Positions 51,201 through 60,615 of a stretch of DNA of 64,000 nt are shown here, in pieces. Each line of letters begins with the position of its first letter. Positions within the stretch are counted from its first letter, which is position 1. The position numbers and the translations under genes were made by a program. Source of the stretch: Corythucha ciliata (taxonomy: Eukaryota; Arthropoda; Insecta; Hemiptera; Tingidae); contig CM075943.1 in assembly GCA_038030265.1 (NCBI GenBank), forward strand, positions 7,192,001 to 7,256,000, written 5' to 3'. The notes under the pieces are model-generated. The model searched no databases. It saw nothing but the letters and a program-made list of their open reading frames with translations, and had not been told where the DNA came from.

Positions 51201-54124
51201 TGACAAATTTCCCTTAAAATGAAACGTACACCCCCAAACTGGTGGTTTTACCACAAAACTGGTAACAGAAAACTGATTTTCTCACTATAAACTGGCGATT
51301 TCACCCTAAAAATAAGTGGTTTTACCTCATAACTAAAAATTTTAAATCCATCATCGCGATTTTAGCACACAAGTGGTGATTTTAGCATGAAATTGTGGTT
51401 TAAACACAAAAATGGCGATTCTAGTTCGTACTGATATTGTGATTCTTGCACAAAACTGCTAATTTTATCACTAAGCTGGCGATTTAAGATTTCGGAGAAG
51501 CGTAATCCGAGAAATTGGGTTTTCAGTAGTTAATCCTGCGGACATGGTCTATTTGGTACAAAAAATCTGCAAAATTAGTTGTTGAATTAGGAAACCCACA
51601 AAATTGTTTTTTTCAGCCAGAAACAAATCCGTGAATTGATGTTTTTTAGATAGCGAAATTTCAGCAGTTGGTTTTATGTGAGCCAAACGCGTGAAAATGT
51701 TTTTGAGGGCAAAATGCACGAAATAGGTTTAAACATGCGCAAAATTGGATTTTGATGCTATAGATTTATGAGTTTGTCTTTTAGTTGAGTTAGATCTGCG
51801 AAAATGTATTTTTAGGCCTCGATATTGTTGTTTTTTTTCAGTGAGCGAAATTCGAGAAATAATTTTTTTCGTGAACGTGAACGTAACAAAATGTGGCGAT
51901 CCTGAAGGAGTTGTACGACATTCCGACGGTATCAAGGGGTGGGCAGCTGCACTAAGTCTTCGCTTTCGAGTCTAGGGGAGGGCAACAGCCCACCCCTGCC
52001 CCCCTCTGGCTACGCCCATGCCCTCACGAACTTTTTTGACCCTCCCCTCAAAGTGATTCTGGCCGGAACCACAGCACTCTTTTTTGATGAGTGGCAGAGT
52101 TGAGGCTTTAAAGGCCCGTTCACAAGTTCTGTGCAATGCGTCTGTGGAGTCCGTGTAACCTATCAAAATGCTTCATTTTTCGAGGGAATAAATTTGTTTG
52201 GTTGCATAGACTCCACAGGACGTAAAAATAGAGCTTGTGAACGGGCCTTTAACGCTTGCTTGCCCGAATCCCATACTTTTCGCTGTTTCATGGTCCCTCG
52301 ATAAATGGAACGAACAGAATTAATGCGATGATTAATTAGGCCCCCTTCCCCCCGGGACGCCCATTGATTGCGAACAAAAGAAGGAGGAATTGAATAAAAA
52401 AGCTCTTCACATTTTGCCCAATTAAGCGTTGAAAAATTGTGCCTTTTTTGTACTAAACTATTGATCTTTTGACCCTTATCAATTCACGCTCATTCTGATA
52501 CAGCTCTCCTCGCCCACCACCTCTTCATTCACTCAATGGTAGACTTCCATTAGCGAAATTGGGGGGCCAGCTCTCCTTAAGCTTTGTCGACCTTTTTCAC
52601 CGTCGGTTCTTTTATTCCTCGGCGTAATAAAATAGTGTAATTGTAAGTGGAAGCTTAAATAAAGGGTGGGGGAAGTACATGTTTTAGGAAGGGGCGACTG
52701 TGTCTCACACAGAATCACGTTTTTCATAATTTGTGGTTTTTTTTGTATTTTTGTTTCAGACTGTTCCCATTCGTCGGACTGTAAATCAGTTCAAGGCGAC
52801 GCCGAGCTGTACGAAAATGTGAGCAACGCCGACGATGTCGAGGCCCTATTGAAAGGTGACGGAGAGGATTTTTACACTGACGTTCATTCCGACTCATCCG
52901 ACGACCGGATGTCGCCCAGAATTGACGAAATGTCTCGTCGACAACAGTATGAAACGGCTTTCGACTCGAAAGTGAGCAAGTCCGAGGATGAGCTTGACGT
53001 GGACGAAGTGACGCACAAATCGATATTGGTGAGTGTCGAAGGGCGGCGAACCGGCGATCAACAGGAAGAAGGTGGCGTTAAGTCGTCGCCGGTGGCATGC
53101 ACCGAAGGGCAGCCTACGTCGCCACCACCGGAGGAAGACGATCTCGCGAAGGATTTGGAGGGGTTAAAACTGAGTGTGAGGTCGTTCGTCGCTCCGACAC
53201 CTCCGTCTAGTGCTCCGCTGCCGGTGAAATTTCGTTCGAGCATATGCGTCTCGTCGGTCACGTGTTCCCCGGAAATTCCTTTGAGGTCAAAAGATTTGAA
53301 ACTGCCGATTAAATCGAGTGACATCCGACTGGGAGGAGGAGGACGTCTCGCCTGTGCTTCACACAAACTCAAACAGAAATCGACTGAAATTCTTGAAATT
53401 AAAGGAAGGCCTCAACGCAGTGGAAAATACTCTTCGAGCACCGAATCAATGGCGACCTCATCCAGTGGTGGCAGCCTCGAATCAATCAGGAGCAGTACAA
53501 GCGAAGGAAACCGATCAACGTCTAGCTGCGAGAGTCGGAGGAGCTCGTCCCTGAGTTCGCACAGCTCAGACTCAACAGGCAGCATGTCCGGTTTCCACCA
53601 CAAGGGTCTCAACGCTTTAACCACAACTAGAGTCTTCCAGCAGAACAAGTTGAATATTCTGTCACCCATTTCAGACAAGTCATCGCAAGAGCCTTGCAGT
53701 GAAACTTCGGAGAACAACAAAAATAACAATTCGGAAAAAGCATCCCCCGAAGAAGCGTGCTCGCCATTGAGCGAGTCCCAGAAGAATAAACGTCGCACGC
53801 CTCAAAATAAAAACCTCATCAATTTAGGTCTGTGCTTCGACCAAGAAACCCACCAAGGGAGTGATTCGGGCATATCGATCGAGTCCCGCGTTGGTAACGT
53901 CAATCCCTTGGACTTCAGTGATCTGCCCTTCGACATGCCCAAACTGAGGCGAAGACGCTTGCTTCAAGAGTCGACAACATCCGTTCAAGACACTTCAAGT
54001 TCAACCACTTCGGTCGATCTGAGAGAGTTACCTTTCGACATGCCGAAACTGAGGCGAAGGCAAAGGCCAAACACTTTCAACGTCCTACCGCCACCGTCGT
54101 CAAGTTCACAGGACCAAAAAAATC
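39203..54124 (+). CDS. Unrecognised long gene, three strong exons (39203-39313, 45181-45304, 52760-54124); incomplete at both ends
   Basis: Exon 1 (111 nt, phase 0/0) lies between TTTCAG and AAT|GTAAGT and includes VQICDDYSLPVDYVNKKR. Exon 2 (124 nt, phase 0/1) lies between TTTCAG and TCAG|GTGAGG and includes VEVLDLYCDPRDSKAYLEPG. Exon 3 (1365 nt, phase 1/1) follows TTTGTTTCAG and ends AATC|GTGAGT. The phases join perfectly across introns of 5.9 and 7.5 kb. The large exon encodes an acidic head, then a long serine-rich, probably disordered region, and near its end two copies of LPFDMPKLRRR (53923-53955 and 54028-54060), 35 residues apart. No signal peptide or TM segment is visible, so a cytoplasmic or cortical scaffold is plausible but inferred. 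Upstream exons are probably those at 31551 and 36691. The donor at 54125 means further exons lie beyond, perhaps past the SV2-like gene or outside the window. Confidence 0.8.
39345..40917. mobile_element. DUF4817-bearing transposon with about 470-bp inverted arms
   Basis: The left arm 39345-39815 and right arm 40451-40917 are reverse complements. By eye they match throughout except for a 4-nt indel (ATCAACCAACATTT versus ATCAACATTT near 39620). The outer tips are AAATTGATCGCTTTTGG / CCAAAAGCGATCAATTT. The 635-bp centre carries the DUF4817 ORF on the minus strand. Each arm contains CTCCGGCAGCTGGC, the motif that starts family X, and the centre has AAGTGCATTCCATT at about 39848, like that family's terminus. 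No target duplication was found. It sits in an intron, 32 bp after the donor at 39313. Confidence 0.75.
39942..40265 (-). CDS. DUF4817-type transposon protein, 107 codons
   Basis: From ATG 40265 the frame reads HYADIHFVYGLADGNSRLAQ, then RLYAERYPNRRIPDYRTFAS and VHRRISESSIF. This is the helix-turn-helix-like DUF4817 module (YxDMHFVYGxxxGN..A...Y..RYPxRR.P...F..V...L) found in many arthropod transposon-derived genes. The tail is acidic (EEVDNRP, EEEEELRERIG). It ends at a normal stop just before the left arm. No DDE nuclease is fused. The frame upstream is open for another 38 codons, so the start could be earlier. Confidence 0.7.
   Translation of the reverse strand: MYSASHYADIHFVYGLADGNSRLAQRLYAERYPNRRIPDYRTFASVHRRISESSIFSSSHEVGARAEGVQTEEMVLEEVDNRPGISTREQSYAEEEEELRERIGQAA
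41640..42180. repeat. GC-rich unclassified segment in intron
   Basis: Markedly more GC-rich than its flanks, with CGGCGGGAGGGGCGGCCGAG at about 41856 and a G run at 41948-41958. No long frame or target duplication. It may be a truncated non-LTR or SINE copy. Confidence 0.35.
42221..42226 (-). promoter_or_regulatory. AATAAA polyadenylation signal for the nested gene at 42265-43119
   Basis: AATAAA on the minus strand lies about 40 nt after the stop codon of this gene, a normal position for 3'-end formation. Confidence 0.65.
42265..43119 (-). CDS. Predicted secreted protein nested antisense in an intron (two exons, 255 aa)
   Basis: Exons on the minus strand are 43119-42852 and 42764-42265, with donor CG|GTGAGA and acceptor ATACAAG, joined in phase 1. 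The start is a double ATG (43119 and 43116). A signal peptide is clear: MMQCGFYVFAFFSSVALSAN, with likely cleavage after LSA. The mature protein begins with an amphipathic helix (LTYFVNQLVLVNLRKRI), then beta-rich sequence (HNIYVEFSLKAKFIIRKALI), a few cysteines (LRNCSAVCND), and an amphipathic C-terminal helix (RDQFTQAVDAAIKRRIYDKI). This layout recalls secreted lipid-binding proteins of the JHBP/takeout/group-7-allergen type, but no diagnostic motif confirms it. It lies inside the intron 39314-45180 of the plus-strand gene, on the opposite strand. Confidence 0.75.
43686..44526 (+). mobile_element. Family X repeat, intronic copy
   Basis: Starts GCTCCGGCAGCTGGCGGTCG, then AGTGCATTTAATTTCG, and ends ATGAAATGCACTAAA. 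Contains the CTAAGCCGTCCCAGAAGTAA block, two tandem copies of the GGGAATCAAAGGCTAC block (43848 and 44143, about 295 bp apart) and the terminal CCATGTTTGCCACCATCACG block. Same order as the copy at 11636. Confidence 0.75.
45752..47895 (-). CDS. Predicted secreted helical protein nested antisense in an intron (four exons, 232 aa)
   Basis: Minus-strand exons are 47895-47839, 47467-47387, 46461-46244 and 46094-45752. Phases 0, 0 and 2 join exactly. Donors are CTA|GTAAGT, GAA|GTAAGT and AAA|GTAATT, and all acceptors end in CAG. The first exon is a signal peptide (MFKIWMGIARLGALAAFLL). The mature chain is almost entirely predicted alpha-helical, with long heptad-like stretches (AVDRFYSEADRVETEADHLK, TIRNKVEAAEKEVSYNIYNC), eight cysteines that could form disulfides, and NVS and NKT glycosylation sites. 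I do not recognise the family. It lies in the intron 45305-52759 of the plus-strand gene. A TATA-like box lies about 80 bp before the ATG. Confidence 0.8.
47975..47983 (-). promoter_or_regulatory. TATA-like box of the nested helical-protein gene
   Basis: CATATAAAG on the minus strand, about 80-88 bp upstream of the ATG at 47895. It would give a short 5' UTR of about 50 nt, consistent with a compact independently transcribed gene. Confidence 0.45.
49489..49630. mobile_element. TTA-flanked MITE, termini TAGCGTTCCCCATTTGCACA
   Basis: Inverted ends of about 30 bp, with TTA at 49486-49488 and 49631-49633. A further inner inverted pair (CATTTCCACCCGTCTTC / GAAGACGGGTGGAAATG) makes nearly the whole element fold back. 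Confidence 0.85.
50266..52020. mobile_element. hAT-like element of family Y, copy 1
   Basis: Ends CAGGGGCATAGCC and, inverted, GGCTACGCCCATG. Flanking octamers CCCTCATG (50258-50265) and CCCTCACG (52021-52028) differ at one base, fitting an aged 8-bp duplication. The interior is noncoding. About 50380-51480 consists of diverged ~20-bp units resembling AAAACTGACGATTTTACC. The right part (51520-51900) resembles the array inside the element at 13832. A GGTGGGCAG...TCTAGGGG pair lies subterminally. The sequence AGCCCTCCAATA at 50514-50525 is the empty counterpart of the SINE site in copy 2. Confidence 0.7.
52112..52248. mobile_element. 137-bp MITE, termini AGGCCCGTTCACAAG (copy 2)
   Basis: Same inverted ends and exactly the same length as the copy at 30938-31074. 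TTAA flanks both sides (52108-52111 and 52249-52252). Lies in the intron just upstream of the large exon at 52760. Confidence 0.8.
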
Positions 54125-55376
54125 GTGAGTCTTTTATTTTTATTCAATTTCAAAACTGTCAGTCCAAACAACATAAAATGTCCCTCCCACAATAGGAGTG
54201 ATTTAAGGGGGATTGTTAGCTATTTGAGTCACGCTGACGCTCTACCGTTTCCCTTAGTATTCATGAAGTGAATCCTGCGAGGGGGAGAGTAAAGCATCGC
54301 TCTGGGTAGAAAATGTGAATGGGTTCCCCTATTCTTATAACTTCCTGACTCGTCGAAATAGTCATAGCGGCACTCCAAGGTAAACTCTAAAGTTTTAAAC
54401 AACGCTAATGCCGATCACCCGCTCCCAGCCATCATCCATGTACTCATTTTCTTCTAAGAGTGGATTATTATTTGTATTAAAAAGAAGGAAGTTTTGTACA
54501 AATGCTTGTCGCTGTAGCGTGGCTACAGGAAAGAGGGTTGGGGGTGGGGAGGAGGCTCAAAATGAAAACTCATTCAAAACACTCGAAGACCCTTAAAACT
54601 CCCTTCATTATTGAAGGGATGAAAAGGGTGGGGGTGAAGCAAAAAGGAAGAGGTTCCCGATGAAAAACAAAAAACGGGGCGCGCCTAGTATACCGTGAGA
54701 GCAATGCCTCATTAATCCCTTTAATAGCCCAAGCCCTTGCGGCAAAGTTTAGGCGCCCTTTCACTTTCCGTCCATTGCGTCAAGGGGTTGATACTCTCCC
54801 CCACCGCTTCGCCCCCCCCCACCAACCCTCCAAAAGATGAACAGATGTCAAAGTTCGTTTAAATACAACAGAATGATGCATCCGCGGAAAGAAGGGGGAT
54901 GACTGAGTATAGAGATTAGGGTTAGATACAAATGAGCGTAGAGAACGTCTTATACTACAGGTGGAACATAATGATGAACGCACCATCCTTTTAATTTAAC
55001 TGAAACGCTGGTTTTGGATGGTGAGAAGGGGGAATGTTGCAATGATATCACATCTATAGGCGACGGTAGCAACTCGACGTTTTAGGTTTTAGGCAAGTCT
55101 GGATATTATGACGGCTGGCATCGCAGACCTAGTGAAGAGCGACTAGGATGGGTTCTGATCATTTGTCCTGTGACCTTGAATGGTGAAAGGGCACTCGGGA
55201 CCGGCGATAGAGCTCAATCGGGGGCTCCACAGCCGGCGCTTGTTGACGGTGGGAAATTATAAGGTTAATTAGCCTTCTAGAGAAGGCTTCCTGTGAAAGC
55301 AAGGTGTTTCAGCGATTCATGCTGGGTAGAAATGAGTTGACGCTACCCCGCGCATCAGTTTGAAGCTGTGAAGGGG
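54125..55376. other. Intron after the large exon; no gene seen
   Basis: Begins with a strong donor GTGAGT. The part at about 55080-55330 is GC-richer and looks like a truncated repeat, but no termini or duplication are visible. Confidence 0.45.
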
Positions 55377-55646
55377 CATGGGCGTAGCCTGCCCTTAGTC
55401 TAGGGGTGGGCAGAAAGATTTCAGATGCACTAGAGACCCACAGCAAGAGAACTGGTAGTTCGTCCACGCAGATATAGGCGCTTTAAAATCGTCAAATTGT
55501 TCCCCAAAAACTGAATTTCCCCAAAAAAGGTTCAGAATCCGTCAAAAAAATAAAATTTCTGCTGGGAAACTGTCGATTGTAGCCTCACATTCAGGGTGCC
55601 AATGTTTCCCCCAGAAATATTGATACTTACGATTAGCCCTCCAATA

Positions 55647-55948
55647 ACGGCGCGCCTCGATGGTATAATGAATACAATGCTCGCTTCGCAACTCAGCGGG
55701 CCTGGGTTCGAATCCAGCCATTGCCCATTACACTATAAGGCTGCGGCGAGCTGTGACACGGCACACAGTGTGGGCGTTCCCGGCGGTGTGCGTTCAACAA
55801 ACCCCGCACCGACCGAAACGCCCGCGTAGTACGGGTGTGAAGTGCACAGTTAGATCTGGGTATGGCGTAGGAGCCCAATGGAAGCTTAGGCGCCTTCCGG
55901 GTTCAAAGCCCGGCGCCCCGACAAAAAAAAAAAAAAAAAAAAAAAAAA
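55647..55948 (+). mobile_element. tRNA-derived SINE with poly-A tail
   Basis: Exact 12-bp target duplication AGCCCTCCAATA at 55635-55646 and 55949-55960. The 5' part has an A-box-like GATGGTATAATG and a canonical B box GGGTTCGAATCC (55704-55715), so pol III transcription is expected. Near the 3' end a second tRNA-like arm (GGGTTCAAAGCC, 55899-55910, then CGGCGCCCCGAC) precedes 26 A. The corresponding site in family Y copy 1 is empty, confirming the boundaries. Confidence 0.9.
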
Positions 55949-57437
55949 AGCCCTCCAATACACACAAGGTGTCCGAGATTTCAACGTCTTTCCTGAGAAA
56001 AGTGAAAAAACTGTCATTTTTTAACCCAAAACTGAAGTTTTCACAACACAACTGGCGATTTTACCTACAAAACTCACGTTATACACTACAACAAAATTGA
56101 TGATTTTACCAACGATTTCACCACAATACTGACTGGTTTTTTCCCAAATGAGACGATAACTAAAAGTAATCGAACCCAAAGTTGGATATTTTACCCCAAA
56201 ACTGACAATTTCCCATCATAACTGCCTCCCCCCCACCCCTAAAGGATGATTTTACGCTGAACTTACGACTTTGACTTGAAAAATTCTGGACGATTTTAAC
56301 ACAAAACTAACAGTTTCACTGCAATACTGACGATTTGTTCCAAAATGAGACGACATTACACCAAAACAGACGATTTCGCGCCAAAGCTTGTTGACCCCCC
56401 AAATACTCCATCCCTTAAGTGCTGTCACTATACAAAACTGGTGATTTTGCCCCAAAAATGTTTATTTTATCCGAAAAGGTTTATTTTTTATCATGAAAAG
56501 AACTTTGTTTCAACCGAAAGGGGAAAATTTTACTCTGAAACCGATTTTACACCCGACTTTGAAACTGATTTTACACCCGACCTTAAGTGTTGTTCCGTAT
56601 AATTCACTACAAAAACAGACCGAAAAATGACGGCTTTAACCTCAAAACTTACGATTTCATCCCAAAAAACTCACTTTTCATACCTGAACTGACTATTTTA
56701 CCCTAACTGGTGGTTATTCTGTTCCACCCCGAAAGTGATTATTGTACCCCAAAACTGGATATTTTACTCCAAAACTGACAATTTCACACCAAAACCGATG
56801 TTTTCCCCAAAACATGTTATATCAAAACTGAAGACTTCAAGACAATATTTATGATTTTACCCTTCAACTAAATTTGACAGGTTTCCTTAAAAAAGGAAAC
56901 ATTCACCCCCCCCCCCCAAACTTGTGATTTTACCTCAAAACTGACAACTTTTCCCCAAAACTGACATTTTTTTTACTGAAAATTAAAGTTTTTACCCTAA
57001 AACTGAATTTAGTGGTTTTACCACAAAAAAGAAAAACTACAAATTTTACATTGAAACTTCGATTTTAGCACAAAAATGACGATTTTAGCACAAAATGGTG
57101 GTTTAGCACGAACATTTCGATTTTAGCACAATATGGCGATTCTAGTAGGAACTGCGATTGTGATGTTTGCATAAAACTGCTAATTTTATCACTAAGCTGA
57201 CGATTTTAGATTTCGGTGAAGCCGAAATCCGAGACATTGGGTTTTCAATCTTGCGATCTCCATTTTCAGACCTGCGGAAGTGGTTTATTTCGGGATGAAA
57301 AATCCGCAAAAATAGTTGTTGAATAAGGGAACCCCCACAAAATTGATTTTCCAGCCACGGAATCTCACGGCTTTCGCTAAACAAAGCCCCGAATTTTTGT
57401 TTTTTTAGATAGCGAAATTTGAGCAATTGGTTTTAAC

Positions 57438-57517
57438 AGCGTTTTCCATTTAACATAAAATTCTGCTCTAGAGCAGATCATTTCCACTCGTACTCTCTGG
57501 ATTAAATGGAAAACGCT
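57438..57517. mobile_element. 80-bp palindromic MITE
   Basis: AGCGTTTTCCATTTAA at the left and TTAAATGGAAAACGCT at the right are perfect inverted repeats; the centre TGCTCTAGAGCA is also palindromic. The termini resemble those of the element at 49489 (AGCGTTCCCCATTT). Confidence 0.75.
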
Positions 57518-57756
57518 ATAAGTGAGCAGTGACCCAAATGCGCAAAAATAGTTCTTGAGGGCAAAATGCTTGAAATTAGTTATCGAATGTGCTAATCCCT
57601 CGAAATTAGTTTTTCAGTAAGCTAGACCTGGAAATACATTTTTTTTGCGAGAAAAATTCGCAAAATTTGGTTTTTACATCTAAATCTGAGTTTGCCTTTA
57701 AATTTGAGTCAGATCTGCGAAAATGGGTTTTTAGGGCGCAAAAATCCTCGAAATTG

Positions 57757-57778
57757 TTTTTTTTTTTTTTTTTTTTTT
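57757..57778. repeat. Poly-T tract (22 T)
   Basis: Uninterrupted T run within family Y copy 2. Confidence 0.9.
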
Positions 57779-58084
57779 AGTGAGCCAAATTCCAGAAATG
57801 AATTTTTTAGTGAGCGTCAACATAGCAAAATGTGGCGAACCCAAAGGATTTCTACATTTTGATGGTATCTAGGGGTGGGCAGCTGCACCTCTAAGTCTTC
57901 GATTTCGTGTCTAGGGGACCCTTGCCCCCTCTGGCTACGCCCATGTGACTTTGGGGCTTTGGAATTTTTATGGGCTCCCGCCGTTCTATCAACTGTTTGG
58001 GGGGGGGGGGTGACTCGATGTGGTGGTCCCGGGTGCTGCATCCGGATACCTGGATACCGAATATTGTTGGCCCCTTATTTTGAG

Positions 58085-58430
58085 TAGTAGCTGTAGCCTC
58101 TCCTTTGATCGTTGATGGACTGTGGAGGAGGAGTTGACGAGTGTCTATCTTCGTCGGCCTTTTTGTTAGGGCTGGAGGATTTTAGTCCAAACGGTTACAA
58201 GTACTGTTCCTCCGGGTCATTATGACGGCCACCGTACTGCATTCACGCAGGCCCTACATGGCCTTGATAGAGTTTCCTTCGGCCTACCTCTCCTGTACGA
58301 TGCCCACACTCTAACCCGTGAAAACCTGGAATTGGTGCAGTGATGGAGCGGGCGACTAGGGACCATGAATAGGGTCAATGGCCAATGACGACTTTGTACA
58401 CACACGGGAGGCAATGGTAATTGTTTTCAA
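58085..58430. repeat. GC-richer unclassified segment
   Basis: Between family Y copy 2 and the SV2-like gene, with balanced composition and no long frame. It may be a retroposon fragment; boundaries not visible. Confidence 0.3.
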
Positions 58431-58496
58431 CAGCGCTTAATTAATTTAAAAAGGCGAGCCGTCCAATTCTGTGTGGTCTTTTCTCGCTTCAACTTC

Positions 58497-58502
58497 ATTT
58501 AT
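58497..58502 (-). promoter_or_regulatory. AATAAA overlapping the stop codon of the SV2-like gene
   Basis: The 3' end of the frame reads AAG AAA TAA ATG, so AATAAA spans the stop codon. If used, the 3' UTR would be only about 15-30 nt. No other AATAAA was seen in the next 70 nt. Confidence 0.45.
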
Positions 58503-60615
58503 TTCTTCTTGAGTGGCATAAGAACTGCCACGAGGATGACACCTGTTAAACGCATTTTTAGAAACAACGTCACGTTTAAACATGGAATGGAACAATTTTT
58601 ACTCAGTAGAAGGCCAATAAATCCGTAAAACACGTAATAACAGTAGCACTGTTGAGCGCCACCCATTATTTGAATCAGTAAGGTCGCCCCGACTCGTCCA
58701 GTGAAAAATCCAAAACAAGTGGCCGTCGATCTTTTCACATAATAACATGCCCCCCCCCCACACACATTTACGTTAATGTAACGTTATTCAAGCGTGTCGT
58801 TGCGCCTTTAATACCTGACGTTTGTAGGGAAAAAGTCCACGATTATATTGATACACAGTGGAAACGTGACGAGTAGTAGTATGGACGCCGTTCCAATTAG
58901 AGCGTTCGTTAGGAGGATGCTTCTAGCGAAAGTCACACCCAGAAATGCCATCGCCGAACTCAATAGCATGACAACTGGGGGAAAACGCCAGGATTATGCT
59001 AAAAAAAAATTACGAGTCGAAGATTGTGTTCACCTATTATCTTTCTTTTTTCGAAGCAAATCCCTAATTTCATTAAAGGCGTTATAGACAAACAGCAAGC
59101 AGCACCGACGTAGATGTTCATAGTGAAAGCGGACGCGTTAAACGGTTGACACGCTTCCTGGAAGATTGAAGTAGGTAGTTAATGCGTGAATACTGAACAC
59201 GCACACACAATGTTATTACCGGGGCGTTTCCAACAATCGCTTCGCACTGAAAAGTATCGCAGAGTGTGAGGCTTTTTCCTTCGGCGGTCGCCATTTGACT
59301 GTTCCAAAGAGGCAACCACATAAACACCATGTTGAACCTTTATAAAAAACCCTTTTAAAGTTTATTCTTTTATGGTTTTTAAAGTTTTCTACTCACCCGC
59401 CAATGGAAACTATACAGACAATACTTTGAAATATCGTGCATTTCAAGTAGTCCCGACTGAAAAGCAACGCGTTCTGTTGCCATAGGCCTGTGAAAAACCC
59501 TTCGGGCCTTGCTACTGTGGCAATATCCTCAGGGTCTAGGATGACGGAGGATATTTCGTAAGTTTCTTTGGGTTTTCCAGTATTAACACGATACATCGTC
59601 CGCAGGGTGTCGAGCGTTCGTTCAAGATCGCCTTTGACGAGCAAGAACTTGGGGCTTTCTGGAAGTGCGAGAAAGATGAGAGAACAAATGATGTTGGGAA
59701 GCGAGACGATCAGGACAAGTAGCCTCCAGGGGGTTAGTGAAAAGAAGCTTGTGATCTTCCAATTGATGGGTAGAGACAAAATCGATCCGGATAGTACTGA
59801 GAACGAGTGGTGAAATTTAAAAAAATGAATATTTTTGAATGTGACGGAGATAATGGGTTACGGACTTGGCAAAATAAAAAAAGGCGAGTAGGCTAGAACA
59901 CTCGAGATGATCAAAAGGCCGGCCCTGTGTTGATTGGAGCAATTCTCGCTCGCGTACACAAAAATGGCGATGTTTATTCCGGCCGCGGCAAATCCGGTCA
60001 AAAACATTACCAGGACGAACCACGGAGCACTGGGAGCGATTGCTGAGGCCATCAGTAGCACTCCCACCGCCAGGCAAGAAATCCATAGCAAATGACGACG
60101 ACCGCGAATGTCTGCCCAGTAGCCGCACAGATGGGTCGAAAGAAACATGCCTGTCCCCCAGCTTACCAGTCAGAGTTTTTTTTCTTTTAAACAAAATAAA
60201 AAACATGCCGTACTAACCCACAAACATTGACGAACTGATTAAAGTCCTTTCGAAGGTGGTCATGTCAAACTCACAGTTGAGCGTTGGAAGAACAAAGGAC
60301 ACGACGTAAGTCGCTGCGTTACACCAACAAGCGGCTAGCCCGCAGGACACTGCGACGAAAATCTGATACAGGCCAAGTCCTGAGTGTCGGGGATATCGTG
60401 TTAAACGTAAAACTCTTTACAAACATATCGCGTGTAATGCAACAAACCCGTCTTTACGATCGCCTCTTCCAATAATACTGATTTCCCCGTTTCCTGCGTA
60501 GTCGAGCCTTGCACAGATCAAAATTGGAAATTCGTCATTGAAAAAAAATAAGTAGATTTGTGGGGTAGTTTTGTGCGTACCTACTGTTGGTTTTAACCTC
60601 GTCGCGATTTTCCAT
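58499..60615 (-). CDS. SV2-like major facilitator transporter, complete (nine exons, 523 aa)
   Basis: Organic-ion/SV2-type MFS membrane transporter. Minus-strand exons: 60615-60585, 60507-60448, 60379-60218, 60150-59866, 59796-59397, 59337-59220, 59157-59034, 58974-58815 and 58730-58499. Phases 1,1,1,1,2,0,1,2 all join without a stop. Start CAAAAACAATGG is a good context. Landmarks: LEEAIVKTGLGLYQIF before TM1 (about residues 23-38), the MFS loop motif GYWADIRGRR (94-103), LPESPKFLL (224-232) after TM6, a short luminal loop with cysteines rather than the long vertebrate SV2 domain, and PTNVRSTATC (443-452) before TM11. The tail MPLKKK is basic. These match invertebrate SV2-related transporters; synaptic function cannot be inferred. 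Introns are short (66-84 nt in several cases). The donor of exon 4 (CCAA|GTCCGT) is weak but is the only one that keeps frame. Confidence 0.93.

Larger units (their letters stand above)
55377..57945. mobile_element. hAT-like element of family Y, copy 2, carrying a SINE and a MITE
   Basis: Ends CATGGGCGTAGCC and GGCTACGCCCATG are perfect inverted repeats. Alignable to copy 1 from the start (AACTGGTAGTTCGTC) to the end (GGGGTGGGCAGCTGCAC). The interior 55960-57200 is a degenerate array of ~20-bp units (AAAACTGACGATTTTACCCC). Insertions are the SINE at 55647-55948 and a small palindrome at 57438-57517. No convincing target duplication remains. Confidence 0.7.

Noticed and set aside
39203..54124. 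Host gene as an ANKFN1/Wide-awake orthologue
   Set aside because: A faint resemblance in one exon (QICDDYS) did not extend to flanking family landmarks, and no ankyrin or fibronectin III module is visible.
55647..55720. A tRNA gene, because of the perfect B box
   Set aside because: The block continues into a ~300-bp unit with poly-A and a 12-bp target duplication, and the 5' half does not make a regular cloverleaf; it is a SINE head.
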